A stretch of DNA of 64,000 nt, taken from contig CAINCU010000031.1 of NCBI GenBank assembly GCA_903847155.1, positions 1 through 64,000 on the forward strand. Direction: 5' to 3'. This document shows, in pieces, positions 35,422-45,382 of the stretch. The position numbers were made by a program, and so were the translations under genes. The DNA is from an uncultured Gallionellaceae bacterium (lineage in GTDB: Bacteria; Pseudomonadota; Gammaproteobacteria; Burkholderiales; Gallionellaceae). Numbering within the stretch: position 1 is the stretch's first letter; every line of letters starts with the position of its first letter. Under the pieces are notes generated by a model. That model did not search any database and was not told the origin of the DNA. It was given only the letters and a program-made list of their open reading frames with translations.

Positions 35422-36092
35422 GATTTTTGGGTGATCTGTAGGTAAGCCTTTTCGGCGGCAATTTGTTCAGCAATACGACGACTTGCCCCTTCGCCTTGTG
35501 TGCTAAGTTTAAATTTGGCGATATCGCAGGAAACAATGAAGGTCTGCGCATGCGCTTCGCCTTTGATCTCGACTACATTATATTGCGGCAAAGCCAACTT
35601 GTGGCCTTGCAGATATTCCTGCAACAACGTTTTGGGATCTTTGCCCAAGGTTTGCAGATCGGTCTGCGCGATGAACGGCACATACAAGCCCAGCACCACT
35701 TTTTCCGCCGCCGCAAAATCCTCATCCAGCAACACCGCGCCGAATATGGCTTCCAACGTATCTGCCAGAATCGACGGGCGGCGGAAGCCGGCGCTCTTAC
35801 GTTCGCCTTCGCCCAGTAACAGTTGCTCGCCCAGGTTCAGTTGTTGCGCCAGAATCGCCAAAGTCTGCTGATTGACCAAGTTGGAACGCAGTCTGGATAG
35901 ATCACCTTCCGGTAGCTCGGGATAGGTATCGAAAAGATATTTGGCAATGGTGCAGTTCAGTACACTGTCGCCAAGAAATTCAAAGCGTTCATTATGAGCG
36001 GCACTGTAACTGCGATGGGTCAGTGCACGCTGCAACAACTGCGGCTGGGCGAACTGATAGCCCAACTGTTTGCATAGTGCCGCGTGCTTCAT
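35418..36092 (-). CDS. rnc: ribonuclease III
   Basis: A 224-residue double-strand-specific RNase that processes rRNA precursors. The catalytic signature is [11 protein letters not shown], the second acidic cluster is around [16 protein letters not shown], and the C-terminal dsRNA-binding domain spans about 150-222. Its stop overlaps the era start. Confidence 0.96.
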   Translation of the reverse strand: MKHAALCKQLGYQFAQPQLLQRALTHRSYSAAHNERFEFLGDSVLNCTIAKYLFDTYPELPEGDLSRLRSNLVNQQTLAILAQQLNLGEQLLLGEGERKSAGFRRPSILADTLEAIFGAVLLDEDFAAAEKVVLGLYVPFIAQTDLQTLGKDPKTLLQEYLQGHKLALPQYNVVEIKGEAHAQTFIVSCDIAKFKLSTQGEGASRRIAEQIAAEKAYLQITQKS

Positions 36093-36101
36093 ATTGAAAA
36101 A

Positions 36102-36467
36102 TTACGAACTGCTTGGATTAAAATCCAGCAGTAATGTGGCGTTGCCCACAAGCGGAATCTTGACCGTGTATTTGGCACTCAAGCTCAATGTACTATTATC
36201 CGTATTGATGTCGATATCGTCCGCAGTGATGCCAGTTAAACCTTCGACACTAGCTCTTCTGTTATAAGACATCTTAATTTCACCGACCGACGCATTCTTC
36301 ATCGCCGGATCGTGGGCTACATCGTTAAATATATGCTGAATATCCGCGTTATTTATATATGCCGGAATGAGTCTCATACCAAAGATCACCACTGCAACCA
36401 ACACCGCTGCGATCAACAAAAAATCAAAGTAACTCATGCCCCGCTGATTACTTTTTATTGAATTCAT
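36102..36467 (-). CDS. DUF4845 family membrane protein
   Basis: A 121-residue protein with one N-terminal membrane helix (YFDFLLIAAVLVAVVIFGM) after a short basic stretch, resembling pilin-like anchors. The outer part is about 90 residues of unknown fold. The family is characteristically encoded between lepB and rnc in betaproteobacteria, as here. AAAGGAA lies before the ATG. Confidence 0.88.
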   Translation of the reverse strand: MNSIKSNQRGMSYFDFLLIAAVLVAVVIFGMRLIPAYINNADIQHIFNDVAHDPAMKNASVGEIKMSYNRRASVEGLTGITADDIDINTDNSTLSLSAKYTVKIPLVGNATLLLDFNPSSS

Positions 36468-36488
36468 CGTTTATTCCTTTCTCGGCAT

Positions 36489-37292
36489 TTAATCAACAGT
36501 CAAACCAATGCGACCCAATTCACCAAAATTCATCCAGATGAAAAACGCCTTACCCACGATCAGATCATCCGAGACGAACCCCCAATAGCGGCTATCACGA
36601 CTGTTATCGCGGTTGTCGCCCATCATGAAGTAATGTCCCGCCGGACCCTTGCAACTCATTTCCTGTTCGCTGTAGCTGCACTGCTCGCGGAATGGGAACT
36701 CATCAACATTGTCCAGCCGGATTTGCGGCATGTCCGGATTGATCAGTATTGCATGTTCCCAACCGCTCAGATTTTCCTTGTAGCGCTCGGTATGCACAAA
36801 ATGCAAGCCGCTTTCGACATAATTGTATTCACCGTCATCTTGCTGCTTCTGCTCTACGCCATTCAACCATAATGTTTTATTGCGAAAGACAATGCTATCG
36901 CCCGGCAAACCAATCACACGCTTAATATAATCCGTGGAGGGATCATTCGGATAGTGGAACACCATCACATCGCCGCGTTTTGGCTGATTTATTTCGACTA
37001 TCTTTTTGTTGATAATAGGCAAACGCAAACCGTAGGTATAGCGATTGACCAAAATAAAATCGCCCACATGTAGTGTCGGAATCATTGAGCCGGACGGTAT
37101 CTTGAAAGGCTCGACCACGAACGAGCGCAACATAAATACAGCAAGAATAACCGGGAAAAAACTTTTGGAATATTCCACCCACCATGGCTCACCTGTTTCT
37201 TTGTTGCGTTTCTGGCGCAACACGTAGAAGTCCAGCAACCAGATCATTCCGGTCAGCACCAATAGCACGAACATAATCAAGGCAAAGGTCAT
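36489..37292 (-). CDS. lepB: signal peptidase I
   Basis: A 267-residue inner-membrane protease that removes Sec/Tat signal peptides. There are two N-terminal membrane segments (about 3-24 and 43-60). The catalytic Ser is in KIPSGSMIPTLHVGD (S69), the Lys in DYIKRVIGLPGD; box E is FMMGDNRDNSRDSRYWGFV. It lies between lepA and DUF4845. Confidence 0.97.
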   Translation of the reverse strand: MTFALIMFVLLVLTGMIWLLDFYVLRQKRNKETGEPWWVEYSKSFFPVILAVFMLRSFVVEPFKIPSGSMIPTLHVGDFILVNRYTYGLRLPIINKKIVEINQPKRGDVMVFHYPNDPSTDYIKRVIGLPGDSIVFRNKTLWLNGVEQKQQDDGEYNYVESGLHFVHTERYKENLSGWEHAILINPDMPQIRLDNVDEFPFREQCSYSEQEMSCKGPAGHYFMMGDNRDNSRDSRYWGFVSDDLIVGKAFFIWMNFGELGRIGLTVD

Positions 37293-37307
37293 TTAATTTT
37301 CCACTCG

Positions 37308-39101
37308 TTATTTGTCGTCCACACGCAGGATGGCAAGGAATGCCTCCTGCGGAATCTCCACGTTGCCCACTTGCTTCATGCGCTTCTTGCCGGCTTTTTG
37401 CTTTTCCAGCAGTTTGCGCTTGCGCGATATATCGCCGCCGTAGCATTTCGCCAATACGTTTTTGCGCAACGCTTTAACATTCTCGCGCGAGATGATATTG
37501 GCTCCGATGGCAGCCTGGATCGCCACATCGAACATCTGGCGCGGAATCAGTTCACGCATCTTTGCCGCGACTTCGCGCCCGCGATATTGGCTGTTGGCAC
37601 GGTGTACGATGATGGACAGCGCATCCACCTTGTCGCCGTTGATGAGCATATCCACCTTAACCACGTCCGCAGTACGATATTCTTTGAATTCGTAATCCAT
37701 AGAGGCATAGCCGCGCGATACCGATTTTAGCTTGTCGAAGAAATCCATCACGATCTCGCCCATCGGCATTTCGTATTGCAGTAACACTTGTTTGCCGTGA
37801 TAACTCATATCGAGCTGTACGCCGCGTTTCTGCGTGCACAGCGTGATCACCGCGCCCACATATTCCTGCGGCATGTACAAATTGACATGCACGATAGGTT
37901 CGCGGATTTCCTCGATCTTGGATACCTCCGGCATCTTGGATGGGTTATCCACTAACATCACTGTGCCGTCGCGCAGCACCACTTCATAAATAACTGTCGG
38001 CGCGGTGGTAATCAAGTCCATATCGAACTCGCGTTCCAAGCGCTCCTGCACAATCTCCATGTGCAACAGTCCAAGGAAACCGCAACGAAAACCGAAGCCC
38101 AATGCCTGCGATACTTCCGGCTCGTATTGCAGCGAGGCATCGTTCAGTTTGAGTTTTTCCAGCGAGTCGCGCAATGCTTCATATTGATTGGACTCCACCG
38201 GAAACAATCCGGCGAAAACTTGCGGCTGCACTTCTTTGAAACCGGGCAATGCAGTTGCTGCGGGGCGTGTCAGCGAGGTGACGGTGTCGCCGACTTTGGC
38301 ATCTTTCAACTCCTTGATACCAGCGATCACGAATCCCACCTGACCGGCTGACAATTGTTCGCGCACCTGTGATTTCGGAGTAAATACGCCGACGCTTTCG
38401 GTCAGATGTTGCGCGCCGTTCGCCATGAACAGAATCTTGTCCTTGGGCTTGAGCGTACCATTGACGATGCGCACCAGCATCACCACGCCGACATAGTTGT
38501 CGAACCACGAGTCAACAATGAGCGCCTGCAAGGGTGCGGTCACATCGCCTTTGGGCGGTGGCACTTTGACGATGAGCGCCTCCAGCACATCCTGCACGCC
38601 CAACCCGGTCTTGGCGGAACATTGCACCGCATCATGCGCATCGATACCGATCACATCTTCGATCTCAGCGATGGCGTTCTCGGGATTGGCGGAAGGTAAA
38701 TCAATTTTGTTCAGCACCGGTACCACTTCCACACCCAAGTCCAGCGCGGTATAGCAATTGGCCACGGTCTGTGCCTCAACCCCTTGCGAGGCATCCACCA
38801 CCAGCAGCGCTCCTTCGCAGGCAGACAGCGAACGCGAGACCTCGTAGGAAAAATCCACGTGCCCCGGAGTATCGATCAGGTTGAGGTTATAGATCTGTCC
38901 ATCACGCGCCTTGTAACTCAGTGCTGCGGTTTGCGCCTTGATGGTGATGCCGCGCTCGCGCTCGATGTCCATCGAGTCCAGCACTTGCTCTTCCATCTCG
39001 CGGTCGGACAAGCCTCCGCACAAATGGATGATGCGGTCTGCCAACGTGGATTTACCGTGGTCGATATGAGCAATAATGGAAAAATTACGAATATGTTGCA
39101 T
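37308..39101 (-). CDS. lepA: elongation factor 4 (LepA)
   Basis: A 597-residue ribosomal GTPase that back-translocates or remodels stalled ribosomes. G1 is [14 protein letters not shown]3 [12 protein letters not shown]4 NKIDLPSA; the LepA-specific C-terminal domain ends near [17 protein letters not shown]. The genes mucD upstream and lepB downstream give the usual order. Confidence 0.97.
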   Translation of the reverse strand: MQHIRNFSIIAHIDHGKSTLADRIIHLCGGLSDREMEEQVLDSMDIERERGITIKAQTAALSYKARDGQIYNLNLIDTPGHVDFSYEVSRSLSACEGALLVVDASQGVEAQTVANCYTALDLGVEVVPVLNKIDLPSANPENAIAEIEDVIGIDAHDAVQCSAKTGLGVQDVLEALIVKVPPPKGDVTAPLQALIVDSWFDNYVGVVMLVRIVNGTLKPKDKILFMANGAQHLTESVGVFTPKSQVREQLSAGQVGFVIAGIKELKDAKVGDTVTSLTRPAATALPGFKEVQPQVFAGLFPVESNQYEALRDSLEKLKLNDASLQYEPEVSQALGFGFRCGFLGLLHMEIVQERLEREFDMDLITTAPTVIYEVVLRDGTVMLVDNPSKMPEVSKIEEIREPIVHVNLYMPQEYVGAVITLCTQKRGVQLDMSYHGKQVLLQYEMPMGEIVMDFFDKLKSVSRGYASMDYEFKEYRTADVVKVDMLINGDKVDALSIIVHRANSQYRGREVAAKMRELIPRQMFDVAIQAAIGANIISRENVKALRKNVLAKCYGGDISRKRKLLEKQKAGKKRMKQVGNVEIPQEAFLAILRVDDK

Positions 39102-39121
39102 GAGGCTCTATATAGAAAGTG

Positions 39122-39180
39122 CCGCGCCCTCTTTCCATACCTCACCCCGTTCAAGGGAGATGGATGGAAAGAGGGTGCGG
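39122..39180. repeat. 17-bp inverted repeat between mucD and lepA
   Basis: CCGCGCCCTCTTTCCAT at 39122 and ATGGAAAGAGGGTGCGG at 39164 form a 17-bp stem with one G-T mismatch position. The 25-base loop includes CTCACCCC wording as in R3. No T run follows, so it may be an mRNA-stabilising or processing hairpin rather than a terminator. Confidence 0.6.
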
Positions 39181-39234
39181 CGGTTTTGCAAAGCGCGGAT
39201 TCTAGCCGATTTCACCGGGAGACGTAGTCTGACG

Positions 39235-40629
39235 TTACTTCTCGTCAAGCCGGATTGGCACGTAAACAGTGCCATCGTTGCGACGCACTAGCAGCGCAAC
39301 GACACGGCCAGAGGCAATTTTCTTGAGAACATCGTTGAATTGCGCCACTGTTCGTACTTCGATATTGCCGATGGCAAGAATCACATCGCCACTTTGTAAT
39401 TCGCTACGCGCAGCCGCACCTTTAACATCTTCCACCAGCAAACCGCCTTCAACTTGCAGTTCGTTTTTCTGATCATCGTTCAATTCGCTCACGGTAAGCC
39501 CGAGGCGGAGAACACTTTGCGAAGATGCGTCATCTCCATTGGCTCCCTGTGTTTTCTGCTTTTTCACAGTTTCCTGAAGTTCACCAACCACGAGAGAAAC
39601 ATCCAACGTATTTCCCTTGCGCCAAAGTTGCACAAAGACTTTATCTCCGGGCTTGGTGACTGCCACAATGCGCGGCAGATCGACAGAACTGGTAACCGTT
39701 TTGCCATCGAATTTCAGAATTACATCGCTGGCAAGTATCCCAGCTTTATCCGCCGGACTTGACTTCTCCACTCCAGAGATCAGCGCCCCGGTTGCTTTGG
39801 GCAGCCCGAAGGAGTCTGCCAACTCACGCGTAACTTCCTGAATGCTGACACCGATGCGACCACGTGTGACCTTGCCGCTTGTGCGCAATTGATTAACCAC
39901 ATCCATCGCCACATCAATAGGAATAGAGAACGACAGCCCCATGTATCCGCCGGAACGGCTGTATATCTGGGAATTGATTCCAACTACTTCGCCTTTCATG
40001 TTGAACAACGGCCCGCCCGAATTTCCGGGATTGATCGCCACATCAGTCTGGATGAACGGCACGAAATTTTCCTGCGGCAAAGATCGTCCCTTGGCACTAA
40101 CGATTCCCGCAGTCACACTACTGTCAAATCCAAAAGGAGAACCAATGGCCAACACCCATTCGCCCACTTTAAGCAACTCAGGATTACCCAACACTACTTT
40201 AGGCAATCCTGTTGCATCGATCTTGAGCAAAGCCACATCCGAGCGTTTGTCCGCGCCAATCACTTTGGCTTTGAATTCGCGCTTGTCGGTCAAGCGCACG
40301 GTGATCTGATCTGCGTGATCCACCACATGTGCATTGGTCAGGATATAGCCGTCAGCACTGATGATAAAACCGGAACCGAGTGATTGTGATTCCTGTTCGC
40401 GCGGGACTTGCGGCGCAAAGTGGTGGAAGAATTCATAGAACGGATCGTTCTCAGGCAGATTGGGATTGCCTGGAAATAGCTGCGGAGTGCGAATAATCTG
40501 TGTGGTACTGATGTTCACCACAGCCGCGCCTTGTTTTTCTACCAGCTCGGTGAAATCGGGCAAGTCTTTGGCGATCACCGATTGCATGAACAATCCGAAC
40601 AACAAGAGAAAAACCAACCTCTTTAACAT
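39235..40629 (-). CDS. mucD: periplasmic serine protease MucD/DegP-like
   Basis: A 464-residue Do-family protease/chaperone of the envelope-stress system. A signal peptide (LVFLLLFGLFMQSVIA) is followed by a trypsin-like domain with the triad in ILTNAHVVDHAD, KRSDVALLKID and AINPGNSGGPLF. Two PDZ domains follow (about 255-345 and 375-460). Its place after rpoE-rseABC matches the algU/mucABCD order of other Proteobacteria. Confidence 0.95.
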   Translation of the reverse strand: MLKRLVFLLLFGLFMQSVIAKDLPDFTELVEKQGAAVVNISTTQIIRTPQLFPGNPNLPENDPFYEFFHHFAPQVPREQESQSLGSGFIISADGYILTNAHVVDHADQITVRLTDKREFKAKVIGADKRSDVALLKIDATGLPKVVLGNPELLKVGEWVLAIGSPFGFDSSVTAGIVSAKGRSLPQENFVPFIQTDVAINPGNSGGPLFNMKGEVVGINSQIYSRSGGYMGLSFSIPIDVAMDVVNQLRTSGKVTRGRIGVSIQEVTRELADSFGLPKATGALISGVEKSSPADKAGILASDVILKFDGKTVTSSVDLPRIVAVTKPGDKVFVQLWRKGNTLDVSLVVGELQETVKKQKTQGANGDDASSQSVLRLGLTVSELNDDQKNELQVEGGLLVEDVKGAAARSELQSGDVILAIGNIEVRTVAQFNDVLKKIASGRVVALLVRRNDGTVYVPIRLDEK

Positions 40630-40659
40630 GATGTAACAGCCTCCTGATGAGTTGAAGAA

Positions 40660-41103
40660 TTAAGAACCAGATCGCGGTATAACGATAGACGATATAACCG
40701 CCCACCCTGAACTGGACGGCGATAATTTCGCCATAACAAAACCCAGCAATAATCCAATAACAGCTCCCGCAACTGCGTAGGCATCACGGAAATTCGCCTC
40801 ATTCGCCAAATCTCTGCCCATGATTCCGCCGAATAACATCAATGCCAGTGGAAACATGTAAAGCTTCATAGCTCCGCGCAACAACACACCGTCCGGCAAA
40901 GCTATTTGAACCTCGTCGCCCACCTTGGCAGCAGCTTCGTTGTGGACTTTGAAATGACGTGGCTTGTTGCTGCAGAATAATTTGGTCAGCGTGCCACTAC
41001 CGCAGCCACCTTCACTATTACAGTGACCACATCCCCCGCCCAATGCCTGAACGGAAGCTTCTTCACCATGCACTTCAACGACAATGGCTCGCATTTCCAA
41101 CAT
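40660..41103 (-). CDS. rseC: SoxR-reducing / sigma-E regulatory protein RseC
   Basis: A 147-residue inner-membrane protein of the RseC/MucC family. A Cys-rich N-terminal part (GGGCGHCNSEGGCGSG) precedes two membrane helices (about 75-92 and 104-122). It modulates the RseA-sigma-E axis or reduction of SoxR in other bacteria. ATG 41103 is chosen since AGGA lies 8 bases before it; the frame begins farther upstream inside rseB. Confidence 0.9.
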   Translation of the reverse strand: MLEMRAIVVEVHGEEASVQALGGGCGHCNSEGGCGSGTLTKLFCSNKPRHFKVHNEAAAKVGDEVQIALPDGVLLRGAMKLYMFPLALMLFGGIMGRDLANEANFRDAYAVAGAVIGLLLGFVMAKLSPSSSGWAVISSIVIPRSGS

Positions 41104-41104
41104 A

Positions 41105-42085
41105 TCATTGTCCTGCGTAGCGCACAGAATCGGCAATTTTAATCACGGTTTTGGCCGGCACTTCACCAACTACAGTAACCAGTGAATCACCAACAACACG
41201 GCTATAGACGTGCACCTCTCCCTGTCCGACCAACCCGGAATGAAAATGCTTCATGCCATTAGTCTTCTCGATGAACACCGAAATGCCTGCCAATCCATCG
41301 GAGAACACCAGATGAATGACTGGCTCTTTGTTTTCTTTAAAAGGACGGCGCAACTCCAGTATCTTCTGAAAACCGGCTGGAAGTGCATCGACTTGCCAGC
41401 CGCAAGGCTCAGCAAGAGATTCTGTCTTAGGCAACGGCAATGGTTGAGATTGATGTGACGATTCCGCTGGCGAAGATTTATCCTGAACAATCCAACTATG
41501 GTCAATATTGCCATTGATATTCAGCTGCATGAAAGCATATTGCTCAATAATGTACCCGCGATCATCCAGCACTGCCGCTCTGAGCAACAAACCGGAATCA
41601 CTATCCGTCCACATCTTGTGGGTATAACGCAAATTATCCCGAGGCTGAAAAACAATGGTATGCGCGCGATATCCGGCGACTTCATCATCCTCTTCACGAC
41701 TGACCAAATAATTTTCTTTCAATGTCGTGACATGCTCCGGCAATAACGCGGGGAAAGCAGGTCTTATCCGATGCATTTCCAACCTGACTCGTTGCCCATC
41801 TGTAAAAAGCCAGACTTGATCATTACTGCGAATAATTTCTCGCTTTTTTCCATCCAGTTCTTCTAGATGTTCATGTTCGCCATCTTTGTCCAATACATGC
41901 GTGACTCTTGACATTCCGACAAAACCACCCGATTGGTGCACAAATACACCACTATAATCAATCTGATGCGCCGCCATTGCGACCGTTTTCAGCCAGTCCT
42001 GCTCTTCTGTATGCGTGGTATTGGCAAATGCCGATACCACGCATAGTGGAAGTAGCACGAAGAACAAATAAACGGATTTTTTCAT
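41105..42085 (-). CDS. rseB: sigma-E regulatory protein RseB/MucB
   Basis: A 326-residue periplasmic protein that binds RseA and shields it from cleavage, sensing lipoprotein or LPS stress. It has a signal peptide (SVYLFFVLLPLCVVSAFA), the LolA-like N-terminal domain (IDYSGVFVHQSGGFVGMSRV) and the C-terminal domain (GLAGISVFIEKTNGM, VVGEVPAKTVIKIADSV). ATG 42085 directly precedes the signal peptide; a GTG 12 bases upstream overlaps the rseA stop. Confidence 0.94.
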   Translation of the reverse strand: MKKSVYLFFVLLPLCVVSAFANTTHTEEQDWLKTVAMAAHQIDYSGVFVHQSGGFVGMSRVTHVLDKDGEHEHLEELDGKKREIIRSNDQVWLFTDGQRVRLEMHRIRPAFPALLPEHVTTLKENYLVSREEDDEVAGYRAHTIVFQPRDNLRYTHKMWTDSDSGLLLRAAVLDDRGYIIEQYAFMQLNINGNIDHSWIVQDKSSPAESSHQSQPLPLPKTESLAEPCGWQVDALPAGFQKILELRRPFKENKEPVIHLVFSDGLAGISVFIEKTNGMKHFHSGLVGQGEVHVYSRVVGDSLVTVVGEVPAKTVIKIADSVRYAGQ

Positions 42086-42096
42086 CGCACCCAGCA

Positions 42097-42570
42097 CTAT
42101 CGTCCTGCCACAGCATGAATATATGCGGAAGAGTAATGTACGTCAGTACCCGGGGAAAATTCCTGATGCGCCATCAGATAATCATCAGCCTGTGCGGATG
42201 CCGGTATTACCGCATTGTATTGCTGTACAGAGGCAATCTGGGGAGCTGGCTCGTTGCCGACCTGCATCGACAACCATGCCACCAGCGCTAACGCCATCAC
42301 CGAGGCGACAGCAGAAAGAGCAAAATTACGAACTCGTTGTGAGGAGCGACTATAGGGTGCAAATACGGTGGGCTCGGCTTGCAATCGTTCGTGAAAAGAT
42401 TTGCCAAAGCTCTTGCATACATGATCAGGCTGTCGCAAGGCATCGCCAATCAGATGATAATTCGCCCAATCCTGCTGCGCATCTGGATGGCGCTTGAATT
42501 TATCGAAGAAGGCATCCGCCTGATCCTCAAACATTTCCCCGTCCATCAATTCCGAGATTTGTTGTTTCAT
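42097..42570 (-). CDS. rseA: anti-sigma-E factor RseA
   Basis: A 157-residue inner-membrane anti-sigma factor. The cytoplasmic RseA-N domain holds KQQISELMDGEMFEDQAD and WANYHLIGDALRQP, followed by one membrane helix (LSAVASVMALALVAWLSMQV, about 88-107) and a periplasmic tail. It directly follows rpoE with overlapping ends. Confidence 0.93.
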   Translation of the reverse strand: MKQQISELMDGEMFEDQADAFFDKFKRHPDAQQDWANYHLIGDALRQPDHVCKSFGKSFHERLQAEPTVFAPYSRSSQRVRNFALSAVASVMALALVAWLSMQVGNEPAPQIASVQQYNAVIPASAQADDYLMAHQEFSPGTDVHYSSAYIHAVAGR

Positions 42571-42572
42571 CT

Positions 42573-43172
42573 TCACCACCTTCTATCAATACTTGTACCC
42601 AACAAAGGGCGCAGATTGGTTGCAATCGCCTCGCGTGCCCTGAAAATTCTCGACCGAACCGTGCCAATCGGGCAATCCATCACCGCCGCAATTTCTTCAT
42701 AACTCAACCCTTCGATCTCGCGCAAAGTTAATGCAGTACGCAAATCATCGGGCAACTCCTGCAGTGAAGAATTCACCACCGCCACCACTTGCTTGCTCAT
42801 CAACTCATTCTCTGGCGTCGACACCTCATGCAATAAAGCAGCATCCTCAAAATCCTCCGCATCATCTGCATCGAAAGGTGTGCTGGTCGGTGCTCTTCGG
42901 CCTTGCGCCACCAGATGATTCTTGGCAGTATTGATGCCAATACGGTACAGCCAGGTATAAAACGCGCTGTCCCCGCGAAATGCCGGCAAAGCACGATAGG
43001 CTTTAATGAACGCATCCTGGGTAACATCTTCGGCTTCTGCAGCGTTGCGCACGAAACGCGATATCAAGCGCCCCAAACGACGCTGATATTTTGCCACCAA
43101 CAATTCGAACGCGTGCTTATCACCGCGTTGCGCGCGTTCCACCAATTGTTGATCGACCTCCCTGTCACCCAT
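42573..43172 (-). CDS. rpoE: RNA polymerase sigma-E factor
   Basis: A 199-residue extracytoplasmic-function sigma factor. Region 2 contains AEDVTQDAFIKAYRALPAF and DSAFYTWLYRIGINTAKNHL; region 4 contains LREIEGLSYEEIAAVMDCP and GTVRSRIFRAREAI. It controls envelope stress. It heads the operon rpoE-rseA-rseB-rseC-mucD and diverges from nadB. Confidence 0.96.
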   Translation of the reverse strand: MGDREVDQQLVERAQRGDKHAFELLVAKYQRRLGRLISRFVRNAAEAEDVTQDAFIKAYRALPAFRGDSAFYTWLYRIGINTAKNHLVAQGRRAPTSTPFDADDAEDFEDAALLHEVSTPENELMSKQVVAVVNSSLQELPDDLRTALTLREIEGLSYEEIAAVMDCPIGTVRSRIFRAREAIATNLRPLLGTSIDRRW

Positions 43173-43218
43173 GCCGTTTCCCGGTTTTAAAAATTTAAAC
43201 CACTATGCGTGGTTCGTC

Positions 43219-43247
43219 AGTATAACCGGACGAGTGCACATCGTCAG
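43219..43247 (-). promoter_or_regulatory. candidate sigma-70 promoter of the rpoE operon
   Basis: The minus strand shows CTGACG (-35) and TATACT (-10) separated by 17 bases, about 47 bases before the rpoE start. A separate sigma-E-type promoter was looked for but not convincingly found. Confidence 0.45.
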
Positions 43248-43359
43248 CCTTGCCAGTAACGCTCCAATGGACAGTATTCATAATATTTAGTTCATTTTTA
43301 CGATAGGGTGATAAGTTTTGCTATAGTCGCGACAATGAATTACTTCTCACATCAGCGAC

Positions 43360-44937
43360 GTGTTGCGCTTTGACACCCTCATCATCGGTAGCGGGTTAGC
43401 CGGATTGTCTCTGGCGCTCAAACTTGCTGACCAGCACAAGGTCGCCATCGTCACGAAAAAATCTATGCTGGACGGAGCAAGCGCCTGGGCTCAAGGTGGA
43501 ATTGCAGCTGTACTGAATCCGGAAGATAGTCTGGAAAACCACATTCGCGACACGCAAACCGCCGGGGTCGGGCTGTGCGACCCCATCACAACACGCTTCG
43601 TCGTCGAACGCGGTGCATCTGCCATCCATTGGCTCATTGAACAGGGCGTTCCTTTCTCAAAGGAAGACAGCGGCAGTAACGACTACCATCTCACTCGTGA
43701 AGGTGGTCACAGTCACCGTCGTATCATCCATGCTGCAGATGCAACCGGGAAAGCGGTGCAACACACGTTATTGGACAAAATTCGTGCGCATTCAAATGTG
43801 ACCTTGCTTGAATATCACATCGCAATCGACCTGATTACCGAGAAAAAAACAGGGATATCAGGCCACCGCTGCCAAGGCGCATATGTTCTTAATACCGCTC
43901 GCGGGGAGGTGTTAACTATCGCATCGGACAATACAGTCCTTGCAACGGGTGGTGCAGGAAAAGTTTATCTCTATACTACCAATCCAGACACAGCCACCGG
44001 CGATGGTATTGCTATGGGATGGCGCGCAGGTTGCCGAGTTTCCAACATGGAATTCATGCAGTTCCACCCGACTTGTCTTTATCACCCACACGCTAAATCG
44101 TTTCTTATCAGCGAAGCCGTGCGCGGCGAGGGTGGTCTATTAAAGCTACCGGACGGGACTCGCTTTATGCCATGGCATGATGAGCGTGCCGAATTAGCAC
44201 CGCGAGATGTAGTGGCACGCGCCATCGACTATGAGATGAAAAAACGTGGCTTGGATTGTGTCTATCTGGACATTTCACACCAGCCAGAAGCATTTTTACG
44301 CGAACATTTCCCAACAATCTATGGTCGTTGTTTATCGCTGGGCATCGATATCGCAAAACAACCTATCCCTGTAGTGCCCGCCATGCACTTCACCTGCGGC
44401 GGACTCATGACCGACCTGTCAGCTCATACCGACATCCAAGACTTGTACGCTCTCGGTGAAACCGCTTGTACCGGATTGCACGGTGCTAACCGCTTGGCCA
44501 GCAACTCACTTCTGGAATGTCTGGTATTTGCAGAATCCGCAGCGCAAGATATTTTGAAAAAACCTTTGAGAGCACCGAAAGCACTGCCGCCTTGGGATGA
44601 AAGCCGGGTCACAGATGCGGACGAAATGGTGATAATCTCCCACAATTGGGATGAGTTACGCCGTTTCATGTGGGATTATGTCGGTATCGTTCGCACCACA
44701 AAACGCTTGCAACGCGCTCAACATCGCATCAAGTTGCTGCATGAAGAAATCAACGAGTATTACAGTAATTTCCATGTAACTTCCGACCTGCTTGAATTGC
44801 GCAATCTTGTGCTGACCGCAGACCTCATCGTGCAAAGCGCTTTATCTCGCCATGAAAGTCGTGGACTGCACTACAGTAAAGATTATCCGCAAACTCTGCC
44901 AGAAGCTGTGCCAACCATCTTGTCCCCAACCGCCTAA
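43360..44937 (+). CDS. nadB: L-aspartate oxidase
   Basis: A 525-residue FAD enzyme that oxidises aspartate to iminoaspartate for NAD synthesis. The FAD-binding start is LRFDTLIIGSGLAGLSLALK; EGGHSHRRIIHAADATGKAV and ALGETACTGLHGANRLASNS are active-site and FAD segments. It starts with GTG (TTG 43363 is possible). A TATAGT -10-like hexamer lies at 43322. It is the only rightward gene between 18.5 and 53 kb and ends 1 base from the convergent ygfX stop. Confidence 0.96.
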   Translation: MLRFDTLIIGSGLAGLSLALKLADQHKVAIVTKKSMLDGASAWAQGGIAAVLNPEDSLENHIRDTQTAGVGLCDPITTRFVVERGASAIHWLIEQGVPFSKEDSGSNDYHLTREGGHSHRRIIHAADATGKAVQHTLLDKIRAHSNVTLLEYHIAIDLITEKKTGISGHRCQGAYVLNTARGEVLTIASDNTVLATGGAGKVYLYTTNPDTATGDGIAMGWRAGCRVSNMEFMQFHPTCLYHPHAKSFLISEAVRGEGGLLKLPDGTRFMPWHDERAELAPRDVVARAIDYEMKKRGLDCVYLDISHQPEAFLREHFPTIYGRCLSLGIDIAKQPIPVVPAMHFTCGGLMTDLSAHTDIQDLYALGETACTGLHGANRLASNSLLECLVFAESAAQDILKKPLRAPKALPPWDESRVTDADEMVIISHNWDELRRFMWDYVGIVRTTKRLQRAQHRIKLLHEEINEYYSNFHVTSDLLELRNLVLTADLIVQSALSRHESRGLHYSKDYPQTLPEAVPTILSPTA

Positions 44938-44938
44938 G

Positions 44939-45367
44939 TTACCTATTCCACCTGAGTGCTACACGCAGGTGACGAAATTCATCTTGGTTCATGCTGTCCG
45001 GCATTAGTACGATATTCCGCCGCCCTCTCTCATTTATTCTGATGTTCATCACAACAAGAAATGGCGCAATCATTCCGCCTGCCAAAATCTTGCCTGTCAG
45101 TTGCTGGCCATTACGTTGAATCAAAGTTATTTCATTTCCGTTTTCCAATTTGAAGGCCACACAGGATTTCGCCAAATTCAAACGCGCATCGCGTAACACC
45201 ATAAATACAGTTACCGCAACAATGAATAATTCACCAAAGCTACGAAGCACAAGCGCATAAGAAAGGAAGTGCAAAACGAACAACAAAAGCAAACAAGATG
45301 CAGATAGAAACCAGAGAAGGCTGCGTGAAGGATGAAGCCTGTAATGACCTTGAAAAATTATCTCCAT
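44939..45367 (-). CDS. YgfX-family membrane protein
   Basis: A 142-residue protein with two close N-terminal membrane helices (LLWFLSASCLLLLFVLHFL and LVLRSFGELFIVAVTVFMV) and a cytosolic C-terminal part. The family start FQGHYRLHPSRSLLW is recognisable. YgfX (CptA) of E. coli affects cell-division and cytoskeletal proteins. In betaproteobacteria it is commonly found beside nadB, as here; its usual partner SdhE is not in the window. Confidence 0.75.
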   Translation of the reverse strand: MEIIFQGHYRLHPSRSLLWFLSASCLLLLFVLHFLSYALVLRSFGELFIVAVTVFMVLRDARLNLAKSCVAFKLENGNEITLIQRNGQQLTGKILAGGMIAPFLVVMNIRINERGRRNIVLMPDSMNQDEFRHLRVALRWNR

Positions 45368-45382
45368 CAGATAAATTGTGGT

